Notes: generated by a model not told the origin, from the letters alone. Shown: positions 36,620 through 46,364, counted from the stretch's first letter. The stretch is 64,000 nucleotides of DNA from Brevibacillus daliensis (GCF_021245735.1 NZ_JAJISB010000004.1:124001-188000), one strand, 5' to 3'. A program made the numbers and translations.

Positions 36620-38219
36620 TAAACGTAAAGGGATGATAATGATTGCCATTCTAGTTGCCTTATTTTTCTCGGCAATTAATCAGACTATTATTGGTGTGGC
36701 GATGCCGAGGATTATTTCAAAGCTTGGTGGAATGGACTACTATACGTGGGCCATTTCTATTTATATGTTAACCTCGACTGTGGCTACAGTGCTCGTTGGA
36801 AAGCTGTCAGACATTTATGGTCGTAAGCCATTTATTTTATTTGGGATCGGTTTTTTTATGATAGGTGCAGTTTTATCCGGTTTTTCCACAAATATCTTTG
36901 AACTAATTGCGTACAGAGGTATATCAGGCATGGGGGCTGGGATTATTATGTCAACGGCGTTCATGGCGGTTGGAGACCTGTATGCTCCAAGGGAACGAGC
37001 ACGTTGGACTGGTATTCTAAGCGGAGTATTTGGTTTATCCAGTGTATTCGGTCCTGCTTTAGGTGGATACGTGGTCGATCATTTTGATTGGCACTGGGTG
37101 TTTTGGGTTTTTCTTCCCTTGGGAGTTGTTGCTTTTATCATGATTTTAAAGATGTTCCCTAGAGTAGATCGTAAACCCGGGGAGTCGATCGATTATTTTG
37201 GATCAATATTTTTAACGCTTACCATCGTTTCTTTACTACTTGCATTTTCTTTGGCAGGAAATGGTCCTGGAAAATTCGCCTGGATATCATGGCAAATTCT
37301 TGGATTGTTTGGTAGTGCAGCAGTTACACTCGTTATTTTTCTCGTAATCGAAACAAAAGTAAAAAGCCCTGTTCTTCCACTTTCATTGTTTAAAAACAGT
37401 ATTGTTACGGTATCCAATATGGCAGGATTTTTGTTAGGTGCAGGTATGATGGGAGCGATGATTTATGTTCCGTTTTTTGTGCAGGGAGTGAAAGGGGTTT
37501 CTCCGACTTATTCCGGATATATCATGATGCCGATGTCAATTATGATGGCTGTGGTTACTGGTATTGCAGGTCAAGTTATCTCAAAGAGGGGCAAATATAA
37601 AATGATGGCGATTGCCGGACTAACGATTATGACTATTGCGATGTCTCTCTTGCACTTTATCAATCTGGACACTCCTATTTACTTCATAATCATCTATATG
37701 TGTATTTTCGGTATTGGGCTTGGCGTTAGCATGCCGGTCATTTCCTTAACGGTTCAAAATGCCGCTCATCCGAAGGAATTGGGGGTTGTTACGGCATCGT
37801 CACAGTTGTTCCGTTCTTTGGGAAGTACGATTGGTATTGCTGTGTTTGGAACCGTAATGAGCTCGCGCATGGCAGGGAAAATGCAGGAGATGCTTGCTTC
37901 AGGCAATCAAATAAATCAGGCACAAATAGATCCCACTTATGCCGAACAGTTTAAAAAGCTGATGAATCCGGAGACACTGCTTGATCAACCTAAGTTAGCA
38001 GAGATTCAAAGTCAATTACCGCTAGAGTATCAGGAAATTGCAACAAAAATGGTTGATATGGTCCGTGAAACCTTTAGTTATGGGCTAACCAGCACATTTT
38101 TAGCGGGGGCAATCGTTATGGCTGTAGCTGTTATCTTCACTCTTTTCCTTAAAGAAATCCCTCTTCGTTCAGCTAGCGATTACAAGCAAGTGGAAGGAAG
38201 CGACGAGAGAAAAAACTAG
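36603..38219 (+). CDS. MFS drug exporter, DHA2 (14-TM) family
   Basis: A 538-residue transporter of the EmrB/QacA class, with about fourteen hydrophobic segments. Motif A is GKLSDIYGRKP; motif C is represented by SSVFGPALGGYVVDH. Such proteins expel drugs or lipophilic cations using the proton gradient. The ATG at 36603 follows GAGGAGGAG inside the end of marR, so the two are co-transcribed. The substrate is unknown. Confidence 0.92.
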   Translation: MEHLTDKRKGMIMIAILVALFFSAINQTIIGVAMPRIISKLGGMDYYTWAISIYMLTSTVATVLVGKLSDIYGRKPFILFGIGFFMIGAVLSGFSTNIFELIAYRGISGMGAGIIMSTAFMAVGDLYAPRERARWTGILSGVFGLSSVFGPALGGYVVDHFDWHWVFWVFLPLGVVAFIMILKMFPRVDRKPGESIDYFGSIFLTLTIVSLLLAFSLAGNGPGKFAWISWQILGLFGSAAVTLVIFLVIETKVKSPVLPLSLFKNSIVTVSNMAGFLLGAGMMGAMIYVPFFVQGVKGVSPTYSGYIMMPMSIMMAVVTGIAGQVISKRGKYKMMAIAGLTIMTIAMSLLHFINLDTPIYFIIIYMCIFGIGLGVSMPVISLTVQNAAHPKELGVVTASSQLFRSLGSTIGIAVFGTVMSSRMAGKMQEMLASGNQINQAQIDPTYAEQFKKLMNPETLLDQPKLAEIQSQLPLEYQEIATKMVDMVRETFSYGLTSTFLAGAIVMAVAVIFTLFLKEIPLRSASDYKQVEGSDERKN

Positions 38220-38250
38220 ATAGCGAAATATGATCGAAAGGTGTGTAGTA

Positions 38251-38802
38251 ATGAAAAAAATTTTCCTCTTACTGGTTTTGGTTGGAATAGTAAGTGGCTG
38301 TGCAGTTTCTGCCCAAGGAGAAATTCATCAGAGAGAAACAACATCTGAAGAAGAACAAGCGAATAAATCTAACGTTGAAAAACTTATTGTACAAAGAGGA
38401 CATGACATTTTTGCTTTCACAAAACCATCACAAAATATGGGGATTTTAGTAAATGCTATAGATTTATTTCGTCTTACATATCGAAAAAGTGATGAGAATA
38501 TAGTGGTGAAAAACGAACGAGAATTAGAATTCCTTCAAGAAAGCCAGGAAGAAGGAACCAGTCAGAACGACTATACCTATATTAGAATTATACAGACCCC
38601 CTATATTCCAGAAGTGGGTGAAAATGCATTTCCTAGAAAAGATATTGTACTTTATATCGATCGACAGTATCCAAACGACGTTTTTGTTGGTGTACAAAAC
38701 CCCATTAAACTGGATGAATGGGAGGTTTATAAAGTGAAAGATTATAGCAACTGGCTGAAAAAAGATATTGATTTATATATATCCTTATACAAAGGACTAT
38801 AA
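38251..38802 (+). CDS. Small lipoprotein of unknown function
   Basis: The 183-residue protein begins MKKIFLLLVLVGIVSGC, a lipoprotein signal with the lipobox VSGC and an acylated cysteine at 17. The rest is soluble and charged, without a motif I recognise. ATG at 38251 follows GAAAGGTG. It lies 31 bases after the exporter gene and may be part of that operon. Confidence 0.75.
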   Translation: MKKIFLLLVLVGIVSGCAVSAQGEIHQRETTSEEEQANKSNVEKLIVQRGHDIFAFTKPSQNMGILVNAIDLFRLTYRKSDENIVVKNERELEFLQESQEEGTSQNDYTYIRIIQTPYIPEVGENAFPRKDIVLYIDRQYPNDVFVGVQNPIKLDEWEVYKVKDYSNWLKKDIDLYISLYKGL

Positions 38803-39105
38803 ACACTTTCTGCTAATTGTTCAAAGATACAAGGAAGACAATATAGCCAATAAAATGGCAAAACGAAAAGAGCGGTAAGTCTGAACCAGGGCTACCGTTG
38901 TTTTCTCATAAATGCGAAAACATGTGTCATATGGCAGATGTAAAGGATTTTCTTTTCATTACTACGATTGGGGAATATAATAGGTTTGTAAAATACATAA
39001 TTTTTTGACTAATAAAAAACGTTTTTCCAAATGAACGGCTAGTCCGTGTAAGGTAGCGTCCTAGACGTACGTTACACTTTTTCTTTTAGAAGGAGGATAA
39101 AGGTA
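38803..39105. other. Intergenic region with promoter block
   Basis: Contains a weak hairpin (CGGTA...TACCG at 38873-38897 before TTGTTTTC) and the promoter block at 38942-38981. No gene seen. Confidence 0.45.
38942..38981 (+). promoter_or_regulatory. Promoter of the RND efflux pair
   Basis: TTTTCA (38953-38958) and TATAAT (38976-38981), 17 bases apart. The whole block is a near-copy of that at 34981-35020. Confidence 0.6.
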
Positions 39106-40368
39106 ATGAAGAGAAGGTTACTCATTTCCAGTTTGTTTTTGGCTATCTCCATAACTGGTTGCGATATGTTGCAGTCAGAAATAGATTCATCGGAAAGTCA
39201 GATGCGATCTTTTTCATATGAATCAGAACCAAAACCCCCTGTAGTCACAAGCTATGTGGTTACTAGTATAGAAAATAACAGCGACCAGGGAGTCATAGGA
39301 AATGTAGCTCCCCCTAACCAAATTGATGTTTCCTTTGGAGTAAGTGGGCAAATCGCTCAGATACATGTGAAAAAAGGAGACCGTGTAGGGGCAGGTCAAC
39401 TTTTGGCCAGTCTAAATACAACTGCATGGCAACAGGATATTTCTGTAGCTAAGTCCCGACTGGATCAGGCTAGTGCTGAGAGAGAGAAGGGGCAACTGGG
39501 TGCGAATCAACACGATGTAAGAGAACAGGAACTGCGTATAGAGGGAGCGAAGCAAAAGCTTAGCACTGCTGTAGCGGAAAGAGAAAAAGGCGAAAAGTTA
39601 TTCGAGAGCGGTGTTATTACAAGAAATGAGCTTGATAAGCTAAAGCAGGAAGAGTCTAACGCTACGCTTGGCTTACGCGAAGCTGAAAATGGATTTAAAA
39701 AAATAAATCAAGGGCTTGATCCTGCACAAAGAATATCGTTAGATGCAGGCATTAAGCAGGCACAAGCTGGGGTAATCAAAGCAGAGCAAGATTTAAAGGA
39801 TTCAAAAGTAGTTGCACCTGTTTCAGGTGTGATAGCCGATATTAATCAGCGTGTATCAGAACGATCTGGACCAGGTCAAACCCTTCTGACAATTACGGAA
39901 GAAGGTGATTGGGAAGTACATCTTCAGGTGAGCCAAAGTCAACTAGGTCAATGGAAACAAGGAATGAAAAGTATGGTCGTCGCTGGTTCGAACAAAGCTT
40001 TGCCAGGAACGGTTCAATATGTGTCTTCAACACCTGACGAGAAAAGCAATATGTATCAGGTAGAGATAAGTATGCAGGAAGCTCCAAAAGACTGGTATGC
40101 GGGAATGGAGGTTACTGTGCGTTTGGCTAATAAGTCAGGGAGCAGTGTATACGTACCTGTATCTGCTGTAGGCATAGAGGATGAAGGACCATATATTTTT
40201 TCCATTGTGGATGGCAGAATTTTTAAGGCACGAGTCAAGCTGGGCACAGTCCAAGGTAATTTGTATGAAGTGGTAGAGGGACTAGAAGAGGGGGAAGCCA
40301 TTGTGAAATCAAGCATCTCCCACTTATCGGATGAACAAATCGTTCAGGTGAAGCAACATGAACAATAA
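39106..40368 (+). CDS. RND efflux adaptor (membrane fusion protein), lipoprotein
   Basis: A 420-residue HlyD/AcrA-type adaptor. The lipoprotein signal ends in ITGC. A biotinyl-lipoyl-like half motif (GQIAQIHVKKGDRVGAGQLL), a helical hairpin around residues 115-215, the second lipoyl half (VVAPVSGVIADI) and a C-terminal beta-barrel (YVPVSAV) follow in order. It links the RND pump to the outer side of the membrane. The stop overlaps the permease start by 11 bases. ATG follows AAGGAGG. Confidence 0.9.
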   Translation: MKRRLLISSLFLAISITGCDMLQSEIDSSESQMRSFSYESEPKPPVVTSYVVTSIENNSDQGVIGNVAPPNQIDVSFGVSGQIAQIHVKKGDRVGAGQLLASLNTTAWQQDISVAKSRLDQASAEREKGQLGANQHDVREQELRIEGAKQKLSTAVAEREKGEKLFESGVITRNELDKLKQEESNATLGLREAENGFKKINQGLDPAQRISLDAGIKQAQAGVIKAEQDLKDSKVVAPVSGVIADINQRVSERSGPGQTLLTITEEGDWEVHLQVSQSQLGQWKQGMKSMVVAGSNKALPGTVQYVSSTPDEKSNMYQVEISMQEAPKDWYAGMEVTVRLANKSGSSVYVPVSAVGIEDEGPYIFSIVDGRIFKARVKLGTVQGNLYEVVEGLEEGEAIVKSSISHLSDEQIVQVKQHEQ

Positions 40369-43300
40369 ATGGGTTCGTAAAAACTTGAAAGCTTGGATCT
40401 ATGGAATCGTTCTGTTCATTCTAATTGGAGGTATAGTAGCTGCTAACTCACTCTCTCTACAGATGTATCCTGAATGGCTAGGGTCTCGTTATCAGATTGT
40501 AGCTACCTATCCTGATTTAACAGCAAAGGAAATGGACGAGAAAGTAACCCAGCCACTTATAAAACAAATAGAGCAGCTATCTTCAATCGAAGACGTAAAA
40601 AGTACAACCAGTGCAGGTCAAACCTCAATAGAGCTCCATAACACAAACCACTTTGATTCGCTTTTTAAAGAAGAGCTAGAAGAGAAAATTGAGCCATTAA
40701 AAGCTTCGCTCGGTGAATCGTTCAGTATTACCGTAAATCAGTCAGGCTTTACGGAAGAGCCAGTTGCACTGTTTTATTTAACGGGAATGGATCTCCCATC
40801 CTTACATCAGATAGCTGATGGTGAGATTATAAAACAATTGGAACAAATTCCTGGGGTTCTACGTGTAGAAAAATCTGGTTCAACACTTGCCAATCAAGTC
40901 GAATTGATTTTTCGACCCGAGGCACTTCAAGCCTATCAATTAACGCCAGGTGATGTAAGTTCTCAGCTTCAAAATATGGGCAAATCAGAGCAACTGGGGA
41001 CGATTGTTACTAATGAACAGTCCACCTCATTTTTATGGTCAAGTGCTCCGGATACAATAGAGGAGATCGGACGTTTACCAATTCAAACTGCCAAGGGCGA
41101 GGTTGCCCTACGTCAGTTTATTGATGTAAAAGATATGCGAGATGAGCCAGCAGAAGCACTTACGATATATAAAGGCGAGCCAACAATCATGCTTAAGATG
41201 AATCAATCAAAAGGTTCTTCTTTATTTACCCTGCAACAAGAGCTACGTCACCAAGTAGAACTGATCAATCAGTCGGCAAATGGAATGTATCAGTTTAAGA
41301 TTTATCAGAACGCTGGACAAGAACTGATCAATCTTTTTACCCAACTGTTTTTCATCATCATACTTGTTTCCGTGCTGATCTCTTGCTGGATTGCATATCG
41401 GTTTCGTCAATGGCGAGCTGGCTTGATTTCGTTAATCGGTATTTTTTCTGGACTGGCAGTCATTTTTATTGGTTTATACCTAACTGGGATACCATTACAT
41501 CTTGGTTCTATCGGTCCACTCGCGCTGATGAGCTTTGTTTTCATGGGGGCAGGGGTGGTGTTGTTTGAAAAATATGGGCGAATAACAATCTGGAATTGGG
41601 CGCATATATGGATGGCGACCAAGAGCAGAGTAGCTGCCATACTTTTACCTGTTGTGATGGTGCCACTTAGTTTTCTTCCATTGGTGTACAGTTCGATTAC
41701 GGACGTGGAGAGCAAGCCGGCTTTACTGGCATCCTTGCCATTTTTAGCAATAGGTATTATCGCAGTGGTGGTTAGTTATCTATATGTCGTACCTTTGCTT
41801 GCTAGCAGATGGCTGCGTCTTTCTGACAGAAACTCATTATCCTCTGAGCTATCTGCGCAGAGAAGGCGGACTATAGCACTTAAAGGATGGATGATGAAGA
41901 GTTGGTATAAACGTATGCAACTAGGATGGACGCCGTATGCGATAGCAATCGGGGTGACCATCATCCTGTATCACTCACTGATAGTTTTTATTCCTATCGA
42001 TAAAATGCTGCTCTGGGATCGTCAGGAGTCAACAGCTCTCAATCATATCAATGGGGAAGAAAAATTGTCGCTACCAGAAGGGACTACGTTAGCAGAAGCC
42101 GTTCAGACTGCAACGCTAGCGGAACAAAGCCTGAAAAAAATTCCGGAATTACGCGATATGTATTCGGAGGTTGCTAAAGAGAAAATCACCTTACATCTCA
42201 ATTGGAGTGATTCGAAATCCTGGACCAGGAGCAGCTATAAAATAAAAAAGGAAGTAACGGATCTTCTACTTTTGGTTCCTGGTAGCACGTATCAGGAAAG
42301 CCAGGGGAACAGCGGGCAAAGTAAAGCAACTACTTCTGATGTTACCCTTACTTTTACAGGACCATCATTTTCTAAATTAGAAGAAGTATCTCATATTGTA
42401 ATGGAGCGATTGGAAGAGAAGAATGGATCGGGACAGGCAAATAAGCAGCTTGTATCCATTACTAATAATGAAAATCCCAAACTGAAGCAAATGCGCGTAA
42501 AGCCAAAAGAGGGGATAGTAGAGAGCTATGGAATAAAGCCAGAAGAGGTGAAAAGCAGAGCGGAAGGATATCTCCAATCACAACAAATCGGAGTACTACG
42601 CGAAGGTGTCCGAGATAGTTCTGTCACCATCAGTTATCCGAAAGGGTACCTTGATTATCTGGTTCAATTTGAACATGTGATGATTCCGACAGATAAAGGT
42701 ATGCAACACCTGAAGAATCTGGCTGAAATCGTGGAGGAATCGATACCGCCTGCCATTATTCAGGAGAATGGTCTATACAAAATTGAAGTGAGTGCAGATA
42801 TTATTGACCTACCGGATGCTATGTATCCGTTAGATGCAGATATGATTTTTGCAGGGTTACAGTATGAAATTGAAAGAGGCGATTTGGTTCTGCCAGTAGG
42901 GTACAAATTGGTAGATCCTAATGTAGAGTGGAAAGAGGAAAGACGATTAAAAGGCTGGGAGCAAAATGGCCCATTGCTTATCTTTGCAGGACTGGCCTCC
43001 TTGCTCACGGTATTGTCTGCTTTTATGTTGAAACAGAAGATAAAAACGGTAATCGCTGTCATACTAGTGACTCCGTTGGCACTCGTTCCCGCCGTGATTG
43101 CGTTGTCTTTTTGGAGTTTACCGTCCAACCATGCAGCTATATTAGGAACAATGACAATCGCAGCTTTAATCTGGCAACAAGGTCTTGCTTTAATTGCCTC
43201 AATGGATGAACATCAAGAGGAACGTGATGTAACAGAAATTAAATCGTACAGAGGGAGAGCAGGTACAAGGGAATATTTGGACATAATTGTAGGATTGCCT

Positions 43301-43648
43301 GTCATTATGTTAGTCTCTTTCTTTCCGTTTGCAATGGGATGGACAGGCACCAATTTTTCACGTTCCTATTTTGCAGTTATGGCAATAGGTATGCTATGTA
43401 TCCCTTCCATCCTATTTTATATGGTCACTGCCATTTATCGTGAGCTGTGCCAAGGTGAACAACTGGGGCGGATCATACCGTATATGAGGGTGATCAGAGT
43501 AATGTGGTCAAACTGGTGGAATCATGCAGGCGTTCATGCACGTTCTCACAAACGTTATTCAGCGAAGAAGAAAGAAGTGAAGCAAGATCAAGGAAAAATC
43601 GATCGGGATCACTTACGTCAGGAAGACTTTTTACCAGTCACCAAATAA
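40358..43648 (+). CDS. Divergent RND (AcrB/SwrC-like) permease lacking proton-relay residues
   Basis: A 1096-residue permease in the RND layout: TM1, large outer loop with the conserved start of the porter domain, TM2-6, a second large loop, then TM8-12. The TM4 Asp-Asp pair of AcrB (407/408) aligns with Gly397-Ala398 in FMGAGVVLFEKYG, and the TM10 lysine (940) aligns with Gln940 in LIWQQGLAL. Proton coupling as in AcrB therefore seems absent. The alignment is by eye. The adaptor overlaps it, so the complex is probably made, but its energy source or function may differ. Confidence 0.85.
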   Translation: MNNKWVRKNLKAWIYGIVLFILIGGIVAANSLSLQMYPEWLGSRYQIVATYPDLTAKEMDEKVTQPLIKQIEQLSSIEDVKSTTSAGQTSIELHNTNHFDSLFKEELEEKIEPLKASLGESFSITVNQSGFTEEPVALFYLTGMDLPSLHQIADGEIIKQLEQIPGVLRVEKSGSTLANQVELIFRPEALQAYQLTPGDVSSQLQNMGKSEQLGTIVTNEQSTSFLWSSAPDTIEEIGRLPIQTAKGEVALRQFIDVKDMRDEPAEALTIYKGEPTIMLKMNQSKGSSLFTLQQELRHQVELINQSANGMYQFKIYQNAGQELINLFTQLFFIIILVSVLISCWIAYRFRQWRAGLISLIGIFSGLAVIFIGLYLTGIPLHLGSIGPLALMSFVFMGAGVVLFEKYGRITIWNWAHIWMATKSRVAAILLPVVMVPLSFLPLVYSSITDVESKPALLASLPFLAIGIIAVVVSYLYVVPLLASRWLRLSDRNSLSSELSAQRRRTIALKGWMMKSWYKRMQLGWTPYAIAIGVTIILYHSLIVFIPIDKMLLWDRQESTALNHINGEEKLSLPEGTTLAEAVQTATLAEQSLKKIPELRDMYSEVAKEKITLHLNWSDSKSWTRSSYKIKKEVTDLLLLVPGSTYQESQGNSGQSKATTSDVTLTFTGPSFSKLEEVSHIVMERLEEKNGSGQANKQLVSITNNENPKLKQMRVKPKEGIVESYGIKPEEVKSRAEGYLQSQQIGVLREGVRDSSVTISYPKGYLDYLVQFEHVMIPTDKGMQHLKNLAEIVEESIPPAIIQENGLYKIEVSADIIDLPDAMYPLDADMIFAGLQYEIERGDLVLPVGYKLVDPNVEWKEERRLKGWEQNGPLLIFAGLASLLTVLSAFMLKQKIKTVIAVILVTPLALVPAVIALSFWSLPSNHAAILGTMTIAALIWQQGLALIASMDEHQEERDVTEIKSYRGRAGTREYLDIIVGLPVIMLVSFFPFAMGWTGTNFSRSYFAVMAIGMLCIPSILFYMVTAIYRELCQGEQLGRIIPYMRVIRVMWSNWWNHAGVHARSHKRYSAKKKEVKQDQGKIDRDHLRQEDFLPVTK

Positions 43649-43692
43649 AGAAAGTATGGGCTGCCTAGATAAATGGGCAGCCTTAGCATTTA

Positions 43693-43780
43693 CAGCTAGG
43701 AATTTATAAAAATACCTAGCTGCATAAGTGCAACTAAGGCTTTACCCGCGCCAGAGGCTTGGCAAAGCCAAGTTTTCTAA
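43693..43780. repeat. Repeat family C, copy 3
   Basis: Same 88-bp element. Its first stem is CAGCTAGG with CCTAGCTG, where copy 1 has CAGATAAG with CTTATCTG: two base pairs have changed in step. Family D begins in the next base. Confidence 0.85.
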
Positions 43781-43834
43781 CTGTATCAGAAAGTATAAAC
43801 TTCAAAGGATCACTTCCTGATACGCATGAAAAAC
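43781..43834. repeat. Repeat family D, copy 1
   Basis: GTATCAG...CTGATAC inverted repeat with conserved flank CGCATGAAAAA; second copy at 46931-46985. The ORF that spans it (43759-44040) only translates repeats. Confidence 0.7.
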
Positions 43835-43939
43835 ATCCGCTTATGAAGAACCAGCTTCTTCGAAAGGACTTCGATAGAAGTTTTTCTTATCTTGTATATA
43901 ATGTAATGATACAGATAACGCGCATAATTGAGGTGAACT

Positions 43940-44437
43940 ATGAATCGCAAAGCACTCATCTATCTCACACTCCTGATCATCGGTGTATGCATTCAATTTA
44001 TCCTATCTTCACAACCATATGGACAGCAGGATATTCGTGACGATCTTAAAAATTACGTAAATCTCGACAGAGTAGAAGATAGGATAGGCAATCTCTCGTT
44101 TCAGTATGTAGACAAAGAGGTAAGTGTAGAAAACGATGGTGTTGAAGGTGTCCTGGAATTTTTTATACGAAAAGCAGGTCATTTTTTTGGTTTTATGACG
44201 TTGGGATTCCTTGCATTTCAAACCTTTCGCTATTCAACTACCTTACAGGTTGCGGTTCCTTGGAGTCTGTTGGTGAGCTTGTTGCTTGCCGTGTTGGACG
44301 AATGGCATCAATCTTTTACTCCTGATCGCTCTTCTTTAGTATCTGACGTATTATTGGATTTTTCTGGGGCATTATTCGCTATTCTTCTGATGATTCTATT
44401 TTTAGTGTGGGTGAACAAAAAGCAAAGGTTAATATAG
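43940..44437 (+). CDS. VanZ-like family membrane protein
   Basis: A 165-residue protein with four hydrophobic segments and the VanZ-family pattern: KAGHFFGFMTLGFL, then DEWHQSFTPDRSSLVSDVLLDFSGA. VanZ relatives include a teicoplanin-resistance accessory protein, but most family members have no known role. ATG at 43940 follows TTGAGGTG. No glycopeptide-resistance genes are nearby. Confidence 0.85.
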   Translation: MNRKALIYLTLLIIGVCIQFILSSQPYGQQDIRDDLKNYVNLDRVEDRIGNLSFQYVDKEVSVENDGVEGVLEFFIRKAGHFFGFMTLGFLAFQTFRYSTTLQVAVPWSLLVSLLLAVLDEWHQSFTPDRSSLVSDVLLDFSGALFAILLMILFLVWVNKKQRLI

Positions 44438-44578
44438 TTGTAACAAAACGATCACAGGTTATTCATAGGTGTTCATTACATTTCTCGATTCTTTGATGAT
44501 AAAATTTAAGGAATCACCCATCCTATATAAAATAAATGCAACTTAGACAATGATAAAAGAAGGGGAGTCAAAGAAATT

Positions 44579-46318
44579 ATGAAGGTACCTGTTGGTATAT
44601 CAAATCGTCACATCCACTTATCGCAAAAGGATCTGGATTTATTATTTGGTCCTGGTCACGAACTGAAAAAATTAAAAGACCTGAAGCAGGTTGGACAATA
44701 TGCAGCGGAAGAGGTAGTAAACGTAATTGGGCCAAAAGGTCGCATCAATAAAATTCGTGTACTTGGACCTGTTCGTAAAGCAACTCAGTTGGAAGTATCT
44801 CGTACCGACAGCTTTATTCTAGGTGTAGAGCCTCCTGTACGCGATTCTGGTGACATTAAAGGTAGCCCAGGGATTACAATTGAAGGGCCGAATGGGACAA
44901 TTAACATCAGTGAAGGTGTTATTATTGCATTCCGTCATATTCACTTCTCTGAAGAAGAAGCAAAAGCGTTTGGTGTAAAAGATAAACAAATCGTTTCTGT
45001 AGAGGTTCCTGGTGCACGTTCAATCGTTTTTGAAAACGTGCTTTGCCGTGTTCACAAAGATTTCCGTCTGGAGATGCATATCGATACAGATGAAGCTAAC
45101 GCAGCAGGTTTGAAAAACGGTATGGAGCTAGAAGTAGTTATACCTGTTACTAGTGGTGAAAATTACCAACAGTTTAAAGCTCAAGAGAAAAAAATGGCAA
45201 TTGTTCTTAACTGCGGAAGCTCTTCAGTAAAATATAAGTTGTATGAAATGCCATCCCGCAAGGTTTTGGATAAAGGCATTGTCGAAGAAGTTAAACAGAA
45301 TGAATATGAAAAAACTATCAATACCATTTTTGACAAATACAAGCAGTATGATATCGCAATGGTTTCACACCGTGTTGTTCATGGTGGAGAAGATTTTAAA
45401 GAATCCGTTGTTATTACTGACGAAGTGAAGCAAAAAATTAGTGATTTATCCCGTTTTGCTCCTCTTCACAATCCTGTTAATTTGATGGGTATTGAGCTTG
45501 CTCAAAAATGCCGTCCAGACGCAATTCATGTAGCAGTTTTTGATACAGCTTTCCATCAAACCATGCCACCACAATCTTATCTGTATCCGTTGCCATATGA
45601 ATACTATGAGAAGTATGGTATCCGTAAATACGGCTTCCACGGAACTTCTCACCGTTATGTGGTGCAACGTGCAGAGCAGATGCTTGGTACACCAAAAGAA
45701 AAACTTCGCCTGATTTCTTGCCATATTGGTAGCGGGGCAAGTATTACAGCTGTTCGCTACGGTGAATCTATTGATACATCCATGGGAATGACACCTCTTG
45801 CTGGTGTAATGATGGGTACACGTAGTGGTAATATTGACCCAGGTATCCTTCCATACATTGCAGATATTGAACAAATCGATACAAAAGGCGCTATGGATAT
45901 TCTGAACAAAAAGAGTGGTCTATTAGGACTATCCGGTGTTTCCAGCGATTTGCGTGATGTTGAAAAAGCAATTGATGAAGGAAATGAGCAAGCGAAAGTT
46001 GCTATGGAAATATTTACACAACGCTTGAAAGACTTCATTGGACTATACCTTGCTCGTCTGAATGGTATTGATGGAATCATCTTTACTGCAGGTGTTGGTG
46101 AAAATAGTGTCCTTACTCGCCAATTGGTTTGTAACGGTCTAGAATACGCTGGAATCATTGTAGATAAAGATGTTAACCGTAATCATAAAGGAGAAGGATT
46201 TATTAACAGTATTTACTCTCCTGTGAAAATTATGGTAATCCCTACTGATGAAGAATTAGTCATGGCGTCCGATGCATACCAGCTTTACTTGAATCAACCG
46301 GAACTGGTATTAGCATAA
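44579..46318 (+). CDS. Fused PduL-type phosphotransacylase and acetate kinase
   Basis: One 579-residue chain with two enzymes. Residues 1-190 match PduL phosphotransacylase: VGISNRHIHLS, GPVRKATQLEVSRTD and IAFRHIHFS with the zinc histidines. From M206 an acetate/propionate kinase of 374 residues follows: LNCGSSSVKYKLYE, SHRVVHGGE, VAVFDTAFHQTMP, GFHGTSHRYV, GGxx-type phosphate loop and TAGVGENS. Together they would convert acyl-CoA plus phosphate to acyl-phosphate and then to acid plus ATP. The frame is unbroken and no separate ribosome site of note precedes M206. ATG at 44579 follows AAGGGGAG. Confidence 0.93.
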   Translation: MKVPVGISNRHIHLSQKDLDLLFGPGHELKKLKDLKQVGQYAAEEVVNVIGPKGRINKIRVLGPVRKATQLEVSRTDSFILGVEPPVRDSGDIKGSPGITIEGPNGTINISEGVIIAFRHIHFSEEEAKAFGVKDKQIVSVEVPGARSIVFENVLCRVHKDFRLEMHIDTDEANAAGLKNGMELEVVIPVTSGENYQQFKAQEKKMAIVLNCGSSSVKYKLYEMPSRKVLDKGIVEEVKQNEYEKTINTIFDKYKQYDIAMVSHRVVHGGEDFKESVVITDEVKQKISDLSRFAPLHNPVNLMGIELAQKCRPDAIHVAVFDTAFHQTMPPQSYLYPLPYEYYEKYGIRKYGFHGTSHRYVVQRAEQMLGTPKEKLRLISCHIGSGASITAVRYGESIDTSMGMTPLAGVMMGTRSGNIDPGILPYIADIEQIDTKGAMDILNKKSGLLGLSGVSSDLRDVEKAIDEGNEQAKVAMEIFTQRLKDFIGLYLARLNGIDGIIFTAGVGENSVLTRQLVCNGLEYAGIIVDKDVNRNHKGEGFINSIYSPVKIMVIPTDEELVMASDAYQLYLNQPELVLA

Positions 46319-46358
46319 TTCCAATAGAATGGGCTTTTCATTGAATCGCTTTCTCTGC

Positions 46359-46364
46359 TATACT
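46359..46364 (+). promoter_or_regulatory. Possible -10 box upstream of the S1-domain gene
   Basis: TATACT, with TTTTCA 18 bases upstream (46335-46340). Confidence 0.35.

Noticed and set aside
43759..44040. 93-codon ORF before the VanZ gene
   Set aside because: Starts inside repeat C, crosses repeat D and overlaps vanZ out of frame.
45194..46318. Separate ackA gene starting at the internal ATG
   Set aside because: No stop separates it from the PduL part and the sequence before the ATG is only weakly purine-rich, so a fusion is the simpler reading.
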